Below, piece by piece: positions 35,845 to 45,587 of a DNA stretch of 64,000 bases; positions within the stretch are counted from its first letter, which is position 1, and every line of letters starts with the position of its first letter. Origin of the DNA: Rotaria sordida (taxonomy: Eukaryota; Rotifera; Eurotatoria; Philodinida; Philodinidae); NCBI GenBank assembly GCA_905250125.1, contig CAJNOL010000402.1:4223-68222 (forward strand), written 5' to 3'. Under the pieces are notes generated by a model. It was not told the DNA's origin, made no database searches, and saw only the letters and a program-made list of their open reading frames with translations. Made by a program: the position numbers and the translations under genes.

Positions 35845-37758
35845 ATGGCTTTAGATTCTAAAATACCCGAAGGCCCATTGGCCGACAAGTGGACCAAGTA
35901 CAAATCGTCTGTAAAACTGGTAAACCCTGCCAACAAGCGTAAGCTTGATGTGTTGGTAATAGGCACAGGCCTTGCAGGTGCATCGGCAGCAGCCTCTCTT
36001 GCCGAACTTGGTTATAAGGTAAAGGCATTCTGCTTTCAGGATAGCCCGCGCCGCGCCCACAGTATTGCCGCACAGGGCGGTATTAACTCTGCTAAAAACT
36101 ATAAAAACGATGGCGACAGTGTTCACCGTTTGTTTTACGATACCATTAAAGGTGGTGACTTCCGCGCCCGCGAAGCCAACGTTCACCGCTTAGCCGAGGT
36201 ATCGGTAGATATTATTGACCAGTGCGTTGCACAAGGTGTTCCTTTTGCCCGTGAATACGGCGGCCTGTTAGATAACCGCTCTTTTGGTGGTGCGCAGGTA
36301 TCGCGTACGTTCTATGCCCGCGGCCAAACGGGGCAACAGCTTCTTATTGGCGCTTACCAGGCACTAGAACGCCAGATAGGTTTAGGCAATGTCGAGATGT
36401 ATAACCGCCACGAGATGGTGGAGGTTGTTACCATTGAGGGCAAAGCCCGTGGTGTTATTTGCCGCAACCTTATAACAGGTAAGCTGGAGCGTTTCTTTGG
36501 CCACGCTGTAGTATTGGCAACAGGCGGATACGGTAACGTGTTCTTCCTGTCTACCAACGCTATGGGCTGTAACACTACCGCCATTTGGAAAGCCCACCGT
36601 AAAGGCGCTTACTTTGGCAACCCTTGCTACACACAAATTCACCCAACATGCATCCCTGTTACCGGCGATTACCAGTCTAAGCTTACGCTGATGTCTGAGT
36701 CACTACGTAACGATGGACGTGTATGGGTGCCTAAGGCTAAAGGCGATAAACGCAAACCACAGGATATACCTGAAGAGGAACGTGATTACTATTTGGAGCG
36801 TAAATACCCATCATTCGGTAACCTTGCCCCACGCGATATTGCCAGCCGTGCCGCTAAAGAGGCGTGCGACGATGGCCGTGGTGTAGGTGCATCGGGCTTA
36901 GCCGTTTACCTTGATTTTGCCGATGCCGTTAAACGCCTTGGTAAAGACAAAGTTGAAGAGCGTTACGGTAATCTCTTCGACATGTACAAGCATATTACCA
37001 ACGAAAACCCATACGAAACCCCAATGCGTATTTACCCTGCGGTACACTACACTATGGGCGGCCTTTGGGTTGATTATAACTTAATGACAAGCGTACCGGG
37101 CTTATACGCTACGGGCGAGTGTAACTTCTCTGACCACGGCGCTAACCGCTTAGGTGCTTCGGCGCTTATGCAAGGCCTTGCCGACGGTTACTTTGTATTG
37201 CCATACACTATTGGCAACTACTTAGCCGATGAGATTTTTACCAAAGCGATACCTACAGACCACCCTGCGTTTGAAGAGGCTGAGAAAAACGCCCGCGAAC
37301 GCTACGAGAAGCTGCTAAGCATACAAGGCACCCGCACTGCCGACGATTACCATAAAGAACTTGGCAAAATTATGTGGGACTATTGCGGTATGGCCCGAAC
37401 GGCAGAAGGCTTAACTAAAGCCCGCGGCCTTGTGCGCAAGCTGCGCGAAGATTTTTGGAAAGACGTTAAGGTTACCGGTGGCATGTTTGAGTTTAATACT
37501 GACTTAGACAAAGCCAACCGCATTGCCGATTTCCTTGAACTTGGCGAATTGATGATTGTTGATGCGCTTAACCGTAACGAAAGCTGCGGCGGCCACTTCC
37601 GTACCGAATACCAGGACGAAGGCGAAGCCAAACGCGACGATGATAACTACGCGTATGTTGCCGCATGGGAATTTAAAGGCTTGGATAATGAGCCTGTAAT
37701 GCACCGTGAAGATTTGAAATTTGAGAATATTAAACTGGCTGTTCGCAGCTATAAATAG
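35845..37758 (+). CDS. sdhA: Succinate dehydrogenase/fumarate reductase flavoprotein subunit
   Basis: 637 residues. FAD-binding motif [19 protein letters not shown] (about 37-55), the covalent-FAD region [18 protein letters not shown], the substrate and catalytic segments around IHPTCIP and VHYTMGGLW, and [21 protein letters not shown] near the end of the flavin domain. The C-terminal helical domain ends AVRSYK. Oxidises succinate to fumarate in the TCA cycle, or the reverse. Sits between sdhC and sdhB in a tight operon. Length matches the Bacteroidota type (about 635-670). Confidence 0.95.
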   Translation: MALDSKIPEGPLADKWTKYKSSVKLVNPANKRKLDVLVIGTGLAGASAAASLAELGYKVKAFCFQDSPRRAHSIAAQGGINSAKNYKNDGDSVHRLFYDTIKGGDFRAREANVHRLAEVSVDIIDQCVAQGVPFAREYGGLLDNRSFGGAQVSRTFYARGQTGQQLLIGAYQALERQIGLGNVEMYNRHEMVEVVTIEGKARGVICRNLITGKLERFFGHAVVLATGGYGNVFFLSTNAMGCNTTAIWKAHRKGAYFGNPCYTQIHPTCIPVTGDYQSKLTLMSESLRNDGRVWVPKAKGDKRKPQDIPEEERDYYLERKYPSFGNLAPRDIASRAAKEACDDGRGVGASGLAVYLDFADAVKRLGKDKVEERYGNLFDMYKHITNENPYETPMRIYPAVHYTMGGLWVDYNLMTSVPGLYATGECNFSDHGANRLGASALMQGLADGYFVLPYTIGNYLADEIFTKAIPTDHPAFEEAEKNARERYEKLLSIQGTRTADDYHKELGKIMWDYCGMARTAEGLTKARGLVRKLREDFWKDVKVTGGMFEFNTDLDKANRIADFLELGELMIVDALNRNESCGGHFRTEYQDEGEAKRDDDNYAYVAAWEFKGLDNEPVMHREDLKFENIKLAVRSYK

Positions 37759-37769
37759 GCTTTAGGGTT

Positions 37770-38513
37770 ATGAAATTTAACTTAAAGATTTGGAGGCAGA
37801 AAGATGCCAACGCACCCGGCAAACTGGTAAACTATCCGGTGGATAATATCAGCGAAGACATGTCGTTGTTAGAAATGATGGACGTACTGAATGAAGATTT
37901 GGTGCGTAAAAACGAAGAGCCCATTGCTTTTGACCACGATTGCCGCGAGGGTATTTGCGGTATGTGCAGCATGTACATTAACGGACGTGCCCATGGCCCT
38001 GTTAAGGCCAGTACTACCTGCCAGCTGTATATGCGTAACTTTACCGATGGCGAAACTATTACCATAGAACCGTTCCGTGCAGGGGCTTTCCCTGTTATAC
38101 GCGACCTTGCCGTTACCCGCGACGCGTTCGACCGTATTATAGCCGCAGGTGGTTTTGTGTCGGCTGCTACAGGTGCCGCACAAGATGCCAACAACATTCT
38201 TATTGGTAAAGAAGAGGCTGACAAAGCTATGGATGCTGCTGCCTGTATAGGTTGTGGCGCATGTGCTGCAGCTTGTCCCAATGCATCAGCAATGCTGTTT
38301 GTGTCAGCTAAAGTGGCCCACTTATCGTTACTGCCACAAGGCCAGATAGAGCGTAAAGAGCGCGCCCTTGCTATGATTAACCAAATGGACGAGGAAGGCT
38401 TTGGCAGTTGCACCAACATTGGCGCTTGCGAAGCTGAATGCCCTAAAGAAATATCATTAGAGAACATTGCCCGCCTGAATAGGGAATACCTGTGGGCTAC
38501 GGTGGCCAAGTAG
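37770..38513 (+). CDS. sdhB: Succinate dehydrogenase/fumarate reductase iron-sulfur subunit
   Basis: 247 residues. The N-terminal [2Fe-2S] ferredoxin domain has [15 protein letters not shown] and a later Cys (TTCQLYMRN). The C-terminal domain has [15 protein letters not shown] and [15 protein letters not shown] for the remaining clusters. It carries electrons from the SdhA flavin to the heme subunit. Last gene of sdhCAB, followed by a hairpin terminator 38 bases after the stop. Confidence 0.95.
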   Translation: MKFNLKIWRQKDANAPGKLVNYPVDNISEDMSLLEMMDVLNEDLVRKNEEPIAFDHDCREGICGMCSMYINGRAHGPVKASTTCQLYMRNFTDGETITIEPFRAGAFPVIRDLAVTRDAFDRIIAAGGFVSAATGAAQDANNILIGKEEADKAMDAAACIGCGACAAACPNASAMLFVSAKVAHLSLLPQGQIERKERALAMINQMDEEGFGSCTNIGACEAECPKEISLENIARLNREYLWATVAK

Positions 38514-38551
38514 TCTGAACCGCAGATTATTTAAGATTAAAAGATAAATGG

Positions 38552-38585
38552 AATCCCTGTCTACGAAAGTGGATGGGGGTTTTAC
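38552..38585 (+). terminator. Terminator after sdhCAB
   Basis: A 13-pair stem with several G-U wobbles (38552-38564 with 38569-38581) closes on a GAAA tetraloop and is followed by TTTTACTTTTT. The wobbles make it a better structure on the plus-strand RNA than on the minus. Confidence 0.7.
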
Positions 38586-39370
38586 TTTTTAGTGTACTTG
38601 GTTACTAAAGGATACAGCACACTTTTAGGCGATACAAACTGTTCCAGTTGTTTCCAACTGAATGAATCCTGAAAGTAAATATCACACATCTGCATGTAGT
38701 GCGGAAAGTTATATATGTCGTGAGAAAAGGAAATCCCGTAATCGGTTATAATGAAGTTTTTGCCGACTTGAAAACGCTTAGGCAAGCTGTCTAAATCGCT
38801 GTAGATCTCATCTTTCAGGCGGATATATTCATTCATGCAATCGACATCATAGTTTGCTGAATCGGGTTTGTAATACGTATCCAGTGTTTCCCTCATGTCC
38901 TTGAATACCTTATCACGAAATTGTCCTAAATCCTTATCCAGAATGTCTTCCAGGTATAAGAGGTTGCCTGTCTTTAAATCGAACACGGCATCTTCACTAG
39001 CGCCTGATATATAAGCGCCAAGGTATTCGCCGTAAAGAGAGACAGACAGAAAACCGTTTTTATTGTACGATTTACTATAGCTTAAGCTTATAAGCCCTCC
39101 CATGTAAGGGTGGTTATTCCAATCATAGCCGTCCTTTTTCATTTGCGATGCAGCGTAGTCTATGCTATCCTTCATGCCTTTGATAGTAAAGGAAGTGGTA
39201 TCTAAAAATAGCGAGATTATGCCCTTATTGACTTTATCCTCTACACGTTTGTCTTGGTATTCAATTACCGGATAGGCATAAGGCTCAGCTTGTATTGCAA
39301 CCACCCGCACACTGTCTTGCGCATTAGCGAAGCAGGGCAAACAAAGAAGTATGAGAAGTAGTTTTTTCAT
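38582..39370 (-). CDS. Secreted DUF3298/RsiV-like domain protein
   Basis: 262 residues from the ATG at 39370 (MKKLLLILLCLPCFANAQ), which gives a signal peptide; the frame opens 21 codons upstream inside the neighbouring gene. The region YPVIEYQDKRVEDKVNKGI, GLISLSYSKSYNKNGFLSVSLYGEY, DLKTGNLLYLEDI and NFIITDYGISFSHD follows the order of DUF3298/DUF4163 (RsiV C-terminal) domains. Its ATG overlaps by one base the stop of the upstream SH3 gene (TAATG), so the two are translationally coupled. Periplasmic role unknown. Confidence 0.7.
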   Translation of the reverse strand: MKKLLLILLCLPCFANAQDSVRVVAIQAEPYAYPVIEYQDKRVEDKVNKGIISLFLDTTSFTIKGMKDSIDYAASQMKKDGYDWNNHPYMGGLISLSYSKSYNKNGFLSVSLYGEYLGAYISGASEDAVFDLKTGNLLYLEDILDKDLGQFRDKVFKDMRETLDTYYKPDSANYDVDCMNEYIRLKDEIYSDLDSLPKRFQVGKNFIITDYGISFSHDIYNFPHYMQMCDIYFQDSFSWKQLEQFVSPKSVLYPLVTKYTKK

Positions 39371-40134
39371 TAACACCCGCAGCCAAAGTGCCAGATTATT
39401 ATAGAGCCTTTTAGTTGTATGGATGAATAGCATCCGGCGCCCTCGTCTGCGGGGCCCATAGATACCTGATCATTTTCGTACGTTATTTTGATGGTTTCAT
39501 CCATGAATTTAGTAAAGCTGAATACCATAGCATACACCTGGTTATAGGTATACCCTTTCAATGTTACATCCATACCGGCACCACCTTCTCCGCTAAAATA
39601 TTCCATGCTAATGTTTCCATTGGCAAACTTTTGCTTAAAGCCTTTCTGGCAATAAGGTGATTCTTTATTGTCGGTTGGGTTATAGTAGTAAAGCGTGTCT
39701 TCACCGGCATATTTTACCACATCGTATGGCTTGCCAAATGACTTAAAACGACTCTCTAAAAAATGTACATCAAAAGGCTTACAGTCATTACGTGTCGTAT
39801 CACCGTAGTAGGTTTCCAGTTCGGTTTTATCAATAGGCTTAACAGGAATTAAAAAGGCGCTAAATACATAGCCTGAGTCTTTACCGGCAACAACCTTCTG
39901 CCAAAAGCCTTTCAGGATAAACCCTTCTGCCTCTTTGGTTTGGTGTACTACTTTAGGCTTAACATCTTTAACCTCCGATAGCTTAGTGCCATACGGAAGG
40001 GTTTTAACCACCTCGCCATTCGAGCTTGCTGTTTTGCGCAGCTTCAACCCGCTGGGTGCAGCCACATAGGCGGTTTGGGCAAACGAAATTGTCGTTGCAA
40101 GGGCAAGAAAAATGGTTGTTATCCACTTATACAT
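39370..40134 (-). CDS. Secreted bacterial SH3-domain protein
   Basis: 254 residues from the ATG at 40134 (MYKWITTIFLALATTISFAQ); another ATG lies six codons upstream at 40152. After the signal peptide comes a bacterial SH3 (SH3b) domain: YVAAPSGLKLRKTASSNGEVVKTLPYGTKL through GKDSGYVFSAFLIP (about 22-90). The C-terminal half has an uncharacterised region with several Cys residues, ending HFGCGC. SH3b domains often bind peptidoglycan. It lies between two other envelope genes and is coupled to the DUF3298-like gene. Confidence 0.72.
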   Translation of the reverse strand: MYKWITTIFLALATTISFAQTAYVAAPSGLKLRKTASSNGEVVKTLPYGTKLSEVKDVKPKVVHQTKEAEGFILKGFWQKVVAGKDSGYVFSAFLIPVKPIDKTELETYYGDTTRNDCKPFDVHFLESRFKSFGKPYDVVKYAGEDTLYYYNPTDNKESPYCQKGFKQKFANGNISMEYFSGEGGAGMDVTLKGYTYNQVYAMVFSFTKFMDETIKITYENDQVSMGPADEGAGCYSSIQLKGSIIIWHFGCGC

Positions 40135-40152
40135 AAAGCGGTGTTGTTGCAA

Positions 40153-40773
40153 TTATTCAGCCAACATAAACAAGGCAATAAGCCCGGCAGACAGTACAGC
40201 AATGATTATGATAACCGTAACCATGCTCATCTTTTTAATCTCGGCCTGTACCTCTGGGGTAATGGCAACCTCATCATCATCGTCGTCTTCCTCTACATCA
40301 AAGTCTTCCAGTATCAACCCGTACGATGCTATTGATTTTAGCTGGGCATTAGTCACCGGGGCAAAAAACTGCACCGGCATTGTTTCTGTTGATGATATAG
40401 GGCTGGTTTCCCCGCCTACTATAATTATGCCCTCGTTCTTATCGTTAACAGCAACCAGCACATCGCTTTCGTCTTTGGCAATAACGTGCATATAAATGCC
40501 TTCGCCCTCTTTAGCTTCGGCCCAACCTGCGGCTTTAGCACCGGGGTTGTTTATCCACGGCATGTTAAGCGCGCTTAGCAACAATGTAAAATGGTAGTAG
40601 GGTATATCTTCGGGGAAGGATAGTAAAAACTCGCCCGTGGCGGTATCTTCCATCAGCTCTACTTTACATTCTTTGCCCTCACCTCCCGATGTAATTTCGG
40701 CATACGAAGCAATACGTTCGTCCACATCAGTAACGGTGGCGTTGCGCACCACAATAAGCTTTTGGTTAGCCAT
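40153..40773 (-). CDS. C-tail-anchored membrane protein of unknown function
   Basis: 206 residues, no signal peptide. An alpha/beta N-terminal domain (about 1-150) is followed by a strongly acidic linker (DFDVEEDDDDDEV) and a single C-terminal transmembrane helix (MSMVTVIIIIAVLSAGLIALFML). That layout suggests a cytosolic domain held at the inner membrane by its tail. No family recognised. Sits between the SH3 gene and a lipoprotein gene, with gaps of 5 and 18 bases. Confidence 0.7.
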   Translation of the reverse strand: MANQKLIVVRNATVTDVDERIASYAEITSGGEGKECKVELMEDTATGEFLLSFPEDIPYYHFTLLLSALNMPWINNPGAKAAGWAEAKEGEGIYMHVIAKDESDVLVAVNDKNEGIIIVGGETSPISSTETMPVQFFAPVTNAQLKSIASYGLILEDFDVEEDDDDDEVAITPEVQAEIKKMSMVTVIIIIAVLSAGLIALFMLAE

Positions 40774-40778
40774 AGCTA

Positions 40779-41315
40779 TTATTTTTTAGCGGCAGCCTCT
40801 ATCTTCAACTTAAATACCAGTTTGGTTTTAAGGTCAGATTTTAGCGAGTCGCCTTTGGTGTTGCCATCAGCAAGTAAAATAACTTCTCCTTTTTTAATCG
40901 ACTCGTAAAGGTCTTTATCCTGAACATCAAGCTTAACCTCTTTAGCGCCGGTTGGTTGCAGGCCTGTTTTATTGGCTACTACCGCGCCTTCATCGCCGAA
41001 GATGCTTAGCTTAAGGTCAGAAAAACGGTCGAAGGTGTTTACTGAGTCGGTAATAACTATTGAAGCTTCAGCAAGTTTAACCGACACAATGTTTGCCCTG
41101 TCTGATTTATTAGCGGCTAACAAGCTATCAAACTTAGCGTTGATAGACATATCGTTCAACGTAATGTTAGAGTTTACTATGTAGTCCATAGACGTAGTAA
41201 CTTTCTCTGGCGACGAAGCCGAAAGCTCTAACTTGTTACCCTCGCTTGGGCGGCTGTTGCACGATACGGCCAAAAAGGCTGCTAATACAGGAATGGTGTA
41301 GATTAATTTTTTCAT
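40779..41315 (-). CDS. Lipoprotein of unknown function
   Basis: 178 residues from the ATG at 41315 (MKKLIYTIPVLAAFLAVSC), giving a lipoprotein signal with Cys 19; the frame opens 20 codons earlier without a sensible leader. The beta-rich body has strand-like segments such as ANIVSVKLAEASIVITD and KTKLVFKLKIEA at the very end. No family recognised. Probably first gene of a four-gene envelope operon running to 38582. Confidence 0.7.
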   Translation of the reverse strand: MKKLIYTIPVLAAFLAVSCNSRPSEGNKLELSASSPEKVTTSMDYIVNSNITLNDMSINAKFDSLLAANKSDRANIVSVKLAEASIVITDSVNTFDRFSDLKLSIFGDEGAVVANKTGLQPTGAKEVKLDVQDKDLYESIKKGEVILLADGNTKGDSLKSDLKTKLVFKLKIEAAAKK

Positions 41316-41453
41316 TTTCTTATTACGGTTTCTGCACGCTAAAATATAAATTATAATGGGCGATACAAACAGCATTGCAAATTAAAATATGCTATAAAAC
41401 AATGTGATAAGGGGTTAGGTGTGTGTTAAGGTTTTAAAACAATTTTTTCTTGT

Positions 41454-41487
41454 TTTGCTATTTAACTCAAAACCTTTTCTATTTTAG
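41454..41487 (+). promoter_or_regulatory. Possible promoter for queA
   Basis: TTTG at 41454-41457, a 22-base spacer and TATTTTAG at 41480-41487 (one mismatch to TAnnTTTG), 21 bases ahead of the ATG at 41509. Confidence 0.35.
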
Positions 41488-41508
41488 CCTTTAAAGTTGT
41501 CTCTACAA

Positions 41509-42738
41509 ATGAATCCGCAAGCGCTCCGAATGGCTGATTTTACCTATGCTTTGCCCGATGAGCGCATTGCATACTTTCCGCTGGAGCAGCGAGACCAAAG
41601 CAAGCTGCTGATTTACAGAGACGGCATTTGCACCGATAAAATATTCAAAGACCTTCCATCGCAACTGCCCGATAATGCCCTGTTGGTATGTAACGATACC
41701 AAGGTTATACAGGCCCGCATACTCTTTGTAGGCGAAAAAGACACCATAGAAGTTTTTTGCCTTGAGCCATTGCAACCATCGGAACTTATTGAGCTGGCCA
41801 TGGGTGCGCCTGCATCGTGCGTGTGGCGTTGCCTTATTGGCAACAACAAGCGCTGGAAAGACCTGCCACAGGTGGCTACCTTTAACGATGGAACCACCAA
41901 GGTAAAACTCACCGCTGAGAAATTACGCAAAGAGGACGATGCCTTTGTGGTAAAATTCAGTTGGGAGCCGGCTGATCTTAGCTTTGCCCGTGTGCTGGAG
42001 ATTGGCGGCAAAACCCCTCTGCCTCCCTACATTAAGCGTGAGGTTGAAGAGAGCGATAAAGACCGTTACCAAACGGTGTATGCCCGTGCCCATGGATCGG
42101 TAGCTGCGCCTACGGCAGGCCTGCACTTTACGCAGGATGTTATAGACAGCCTTGCCGCTAAAAACATTACCACCACCACCGTTACCCTACACGTTGGGGC
42201 AGGCACATTTAAGCCTGTTAAGGTTGATTACCTGCGCGAGCACGATATGCACGCCGAACAAATCCATATTACCAAAGAACTGTTAGACACCCTTATAGCC
42301 GCCATTGGCACTCGCCCTATTATCCCGGTAGGGACAACCGCCCTGCGTACCTTAGAGAGCCTATACTGGCTGGGCTTAAAATTGCGCCATTACGAAGGCG
42401 ATGAGCCTGCCGAAATAAGCATTGACCAATGGGAGCCTTACGACATTAACCCAAGCTTGCTGGTAGAGCCACGCAAAGCCCTGGAGAGCATTGCCGCTTA
42501 TATGAAACAGAATAAGCTAAACGCCCTCCACGGTAAAACCCGCCTGCTTATTGCCCCCGGCTACCGCTTTAAGTTTGCCGATGCTATTGTAACCAATTTC
42601 CACCAGCCACAAAGCACACTGCTGCTACTTATAGCCGCCCTTATAGGGCCCGATTGGCGCAAGGTATATGATTATGCCCTGGCCAACGATTTCCGCTTTT
42701 TAAGCTACGGCGACAGCTCTTTGCTGTTTAAGGCATAA
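41509..42738 (+). CDS. queA: QueA, S-adenosylmethionine:tRNA ribosyltransferase-isomerase
   Basis: 409 residues from the ATG at 41509; the frame opens at a TTG four codons before. It makes epoxyqueuosine in tRNA from 7-aminomethyl-7-deazaguanine and SAM. Motifs are FTYALPDERIAYFPLEQRDQSKLL at the N-terminus, LLVCNDTKVIQARI, YQTVYARAHGSVAAPTAGLHFT and TNFHQPQSTLLLLIAALIG near the end. It is longer than the about 350 residues of proteobacterial QueA, with insertions as usual for the Bacteroidota form. Apparently monocistronic. Confidence 0.93.
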   Translation: MNPQALRMADFTYALPDERIAYFPLEQRDQSKLLIYRDGICTDKIFKDLPSQLPDNALLVCNDTKVIQARILFVGEKDTIEVFCLEPLQPSELIELAMGAPASCVWRCLIGNNKRWKDLPQVATFNDGTTKVKLTAEKLRKEDDAFVVKFSWEPADLSFARVLEIGGKTPLPPYIKREVEESDKDRYQTVYARAHGSVAAPTAGLHFTQDVIDSLAAKNITTTTVTLHVGAGTFKPVKVDYLREHDMHAEQIHITKELLDTLIAAIGTRPIIPVGTTALRTLESLYWLGLKLRHYEGDEPAEISIDQWEPYDINPSLLVEPRKALESIAAYMKQNKLNALHGKTRLLIAPGYRFKFADAIVTNFHQPQSTLLLLIAALIGPDWRKVYDYALANDFRFLSYGDSSLLFKA

Positions 42739-42773
42739 GCCCTTTTATGGAATACTTTTTTTTCTGCATCTGT

Positions 42774-42794
42774 TTATACATGTAACATGTATAA
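42774..42794. promoter_or_regulatory. Perfect 10-bp inverted repeat upstream of the TonB-dependent receptor
   Basis: TTATACATGT-A-ACATGTATAA, two perfect 10-base arms around one central base, in the 232-base gap between queA and the receptor gene. The AT-rich arms and the short centre fit a dimeric regulator site better than a terminator, because no T run follows. Confidence 0.45.
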
Positions 42795-42970
42795 AATGGA
42801 AAAACACTACTCCCTATTACCTGTAAAGCACTCAAAAACAGCTTGTTTACTAAGCTAGGCTATTCATAAAATGTCAACCCAACTGCAAAACATAAGCTTA
42901 GGTAAACATGGGCTAAAAAATTATTTCCTATCTTGCCCGCTGATTTTTTGTAGTCTAACCAATCCTAACA

Positions 42971-45502
42971 ATGAAGAAACTGTTAATTACTACACTGTTT
43001 AGTGCAGTGTTTACATTGGCTGCCTTTGCACAAAACGGCACCGTAAAAGGCAAAGTAGCCGACAACAAAACCAACGAAGGCATTCCCGGTGCAACCGTAC
43101 AAGACGTTGCAAACCCGGCTACCGGAGTTGCCACAAACATTGACGGTGAGTTTACCCTAAGCCTACCCGCAGGTAAGTACAGCCTTATTGTTAAATCAAT
43201 CAGCAAACGCGCTATTACCAAAGTAGTTAATGTTACAGCGGGCGAAACCGTAAACCTTAACTTTATTATGGAAGACGAAGCAAGGGATATTGGCCTTGTT
43301 GTAGTTTCCGAAAGTAAATACGGTAAGCCGGTAGAGCAAATCGTATCTACTATTGATATTATTAAGCCGGGCATTGTAGAAAACAAAGCCACCACCAGCA
43401 TGGACCAAGCCATGCAGCAAGCTCCCGGTGTTGCCATTGTAGACGGCGAAGCCCAGATACGTGGCGGTAGCGGTTACAGCTTTGGTGCCGGTAGCCGTGT
43501 TATGCTCCTAATTGACGACCTGCCAATCCTTTCAGGTGATGCAGGCCGCCCTAGCTGGGGCCTTTTCCCAATTGAAAACATTGAGCAGATAGAGGTTGTT
43601 AAAGGTGCCTCGTCGGTACTATACGGTTCGGCAGCGTTAAGTGGCGCTATCAACATACGTACCGCTTACCCACGCGATACCCCTACTACCAAAATTACCA
43701 TGATGACCCAGATTTACGACTTCCCACAGAAGCGTACTTCTTTCTACAACGGTAACGACCTGTTCTTCTGCAGCAACGTAAACTTCCTTCACTCGCGCCG
43801 TATTGGTGCGTTAGACATGGTTGTAGCAGCTAACCTTTTTAAAGATACCGGCTACAAAGGCCGCGAGGTTGCCGATACAATCCTTAACTACAACTCTGGC
43901 ATTGGCGGAACTGTTTATGTTCCAAAAGTAAAAGACACCGGCCCTAACGGTGAAATCACCCTTCGCGACCCACGCCAAAGCTTTGAGCAACGTGCCCGCG
44001 GCAACTTTAACCTACGCTACCGTAACCAAAAGGTAATTGGCCTTAACTACGGTATAAACGGCCTTATGCAATACAGCGAGAGCGCCGGCAACCTGCTTTG
44101 GTTAAACAGTAAAGAAGATGGCGCTACGCCGGGCCTTTACTACTCTTACCCTGGTTCTAACACCCTTACCAAGCAAACCACCTATGCCATAGACCCGTTC
44201 TTAAACTACTCTAACGACATGGGCAGCACCCACCGCCTACGTACCCGTTTCTACGGTCAGAACAACAATAACGATGGTGGCCGTGCCAACAAGTTTGACC
44301 TGATGTTTGGTGAGTACCAATACACTAAACGTTTTAGCCTTGCCGATACCAACAGCCGTGGCTTTGGTGGCGAGCTTGCCCGTTTCTTTACCGAGAAAGC
44401 ATCAGTTACCGGTGGTTTTATGGGTACATCTACCAAAGGCGAAGCAGCTTTATATGAAGGCAACGAAGCCGGCGACGGTAAAAGCTCTTCATCTAACGGC
44501 GCTATATACATCCAATACGAAAACCGTTACCGCGACCGTTTTACCTTTATACTTGGCGCCCGTTACGAGTTCTTCAAAATTAACGACCAAACAGGCAACA
44601 AACCTGTAGTGCGTGCCGGCTTTAACTACAAACTAAGCCGCAAAGGTATTTTCCGCGAAACCTACATCCGTGGCTCGTTTGGCCAGGGCTACCGTTTCCC
44701 TACCATTGCAGAGAAATACATCCGTACCAACTTAGGCGCCATTGCTATTTACCCTAACACCGACCTGCAACCTGAATCATCGTGGAACGCTGAGATTGGT
44801 ATTAAACAAGGTATTAAAGTGGGCAAAGGCTTTGTAGGTTACTTAGACATTGCTTACTTCCAACAACGTTCTTTCAACACTATTGAGTTTACCTTTGGCC
44901 CATGGGGCAATACCGGCAGCGTGTTAGACGATATCGGCTTCCGCTCGTTAAACATTGGCTTAACCGAAACTAAAGGTGTTGACATGTCGCTAATGGGTAC
45001 CGGTAAAATTGGCAATACTGCCGTTAACTTCCTGTTTGGTTACACCTACATGGACCCACGCGCTCTTGAGCCTGATAAACAAATTGCAACCTTTAACCCA
45101 TTGTTCCAGGCTGTATTTGGTATAGACCCAACTTACAAAGGCACCAGCTCTGAAAAATCGGGCGGTTTAAAATACCGCTTTAACCACCTTGTTAAGGCCG
45201 ACCTTGAGTTTGTTTACAAACGCTTAATGATTGGCGCAAGCTGCCGTTACAACAGCTACATGAAGAACATCGACATCATCTTTGAAAAACTTGACCCGCT
45301 GTTAAACTACGGTTTACAAGATTTCCGTGCTAAGCACAACAAAGGCGATTATGTTGTTGATGCCCGTATAGGTTTAGACATTGCCCGTCACTCTCGCGTA
45401 TCGTTTGTAGTAAACAACGCTTTAAACCGCGTTTACACCTTACGTCCGCTTGATATAGCATCTCCACGTACGTTTGCTATCCAGTACCAATTGAAGTTCT
45501 AA
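42971..45502 (+). CDS. TonB-dependent receptor with carboxypeptidase-regulatory-like N-terminus
   Basis: 843 residues. Signal peptide (MKKLLITTLFSAVFTLAAFAQ), CarboxypepD_reg-like domain (GTVKGKVADNKTNEGIPGATV ... AGKYSLIVKSI, about 23-105), then the plug (AMQQAPGVAIVDG, AQIRGGSGYSFGAGSRVMLLIDD, VVKGASSVLYGSAALSGAINI, about 140-230) and a 22-strand-type barrel to the terminal LKF with a final Phe. The barrel carries many conserved TBDR motifs in the second half (SFGQGYRFPTIAEKYIRT, NTDLQPESSWNAEIGIKQG), similar to colicin-I-receptor/siderophore types. It has no SusD neighbour. Ligand unknown. Confidence 0.92.
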   Translation: MKKLLITTLFSAVFTLAAFAQNGTVKGKVADNKTNEGIPGATVQDVANPATGVATNIDGEFTLSLPAGKYSLIVKSISKRAITKVVNVTAGETVNLNFIMEDEARDIGLVVVSESKYGKPVEQIVSTIDIIKPGIVENKATTSMDQAMQQAPGVAIVDGEAQIRGGSGYSFGAGSRVMLLIDDLPILSGDAGRPSWGLFPIENIEQIEVVKGASSVLYGSAALSGAINIRTAYPRDTPTTKITMMTQIYDFPQKRTSFYNGNDLFFCSNVNFLHSRRIGALDMVVAANLFKDTGYKGREVADTILNYNSGIGGTVYVPKVKDTGPNGEITLRDPRQSFEQRARGNFNLRYRNQKVIGLNYGINGLMQYSESAGNLLWLNSKEDGATPGLYYSYPGSNTLTKQTTYAIDPFLNYSNDMGSTHRLRTRFYGQNNNNDGGRANKFDLMFGEYQYTKRFSLADTNSRGFGGELARFFTEKASVTGGFMGTSTKGEAALYEGNEAGDGKSSSSNGAIYIQYENRYRDRFTFILGARYEFFKINDQTGNKPVVRAGFNYKLSRKGIFRETYIRGSFGQGYRFPTIAEKYIRTNLGAIAIYPNTDLQPESSWNAEIGIKQGIKVGKGFVGYLDIAYFQQRSFNTIEFTFGPWGNTGSVLDDIGFRSLNIGLTETKGVDMSLMGTGKIGNTAVNFLFGYTYMDPRALEPDKQIATFNPLFQAVFGIDPTYKGTSSEKSGGLKYRFNHLVKADLEFVYKRLMIGASCRYNSYMKNIDIIFEKLDPLLNYGLQDFRAKHNKGDYVVDARIGLDIARHSRVSFVVNNALNRVYTLRPLDIASPRTFAIQYQLKF

Positions 45503-45509
45503 AGGGTGA

Positions 45510-45550
45510 CCTCACCCCCTAACCCCCTCTCCTAAAGAGAGAGGGGGAAT
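45510..45550. repeat. Dispersed palindromic repeat, family A copy 3 (inverted)
   Basis: The reverse complement has a CCCCCTC block, CTTTAGGAGAGGGGG and TTAGGGGGTGAGG, the closest match to 18118-18163. It begins 8 bases after the receptor stop and ends 6 bases before a terminator. Confidence 0.75.
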
Positions 45551-45556
45551 AAAATT

Positions 45557-45587
45557 AAAAGCCTCTGATAATCTCAGGGGCTTTTTT
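45557..45587. terminator. Bidirectional terminator after the receptor gene
   Basis: AAAAGCCTCTGA / TCAGGGGCTTTT (12 pairs, one wobble) with loop TAATC and a T run. It separates the converging receptor and ATPase genes. Confidence 0.85.
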
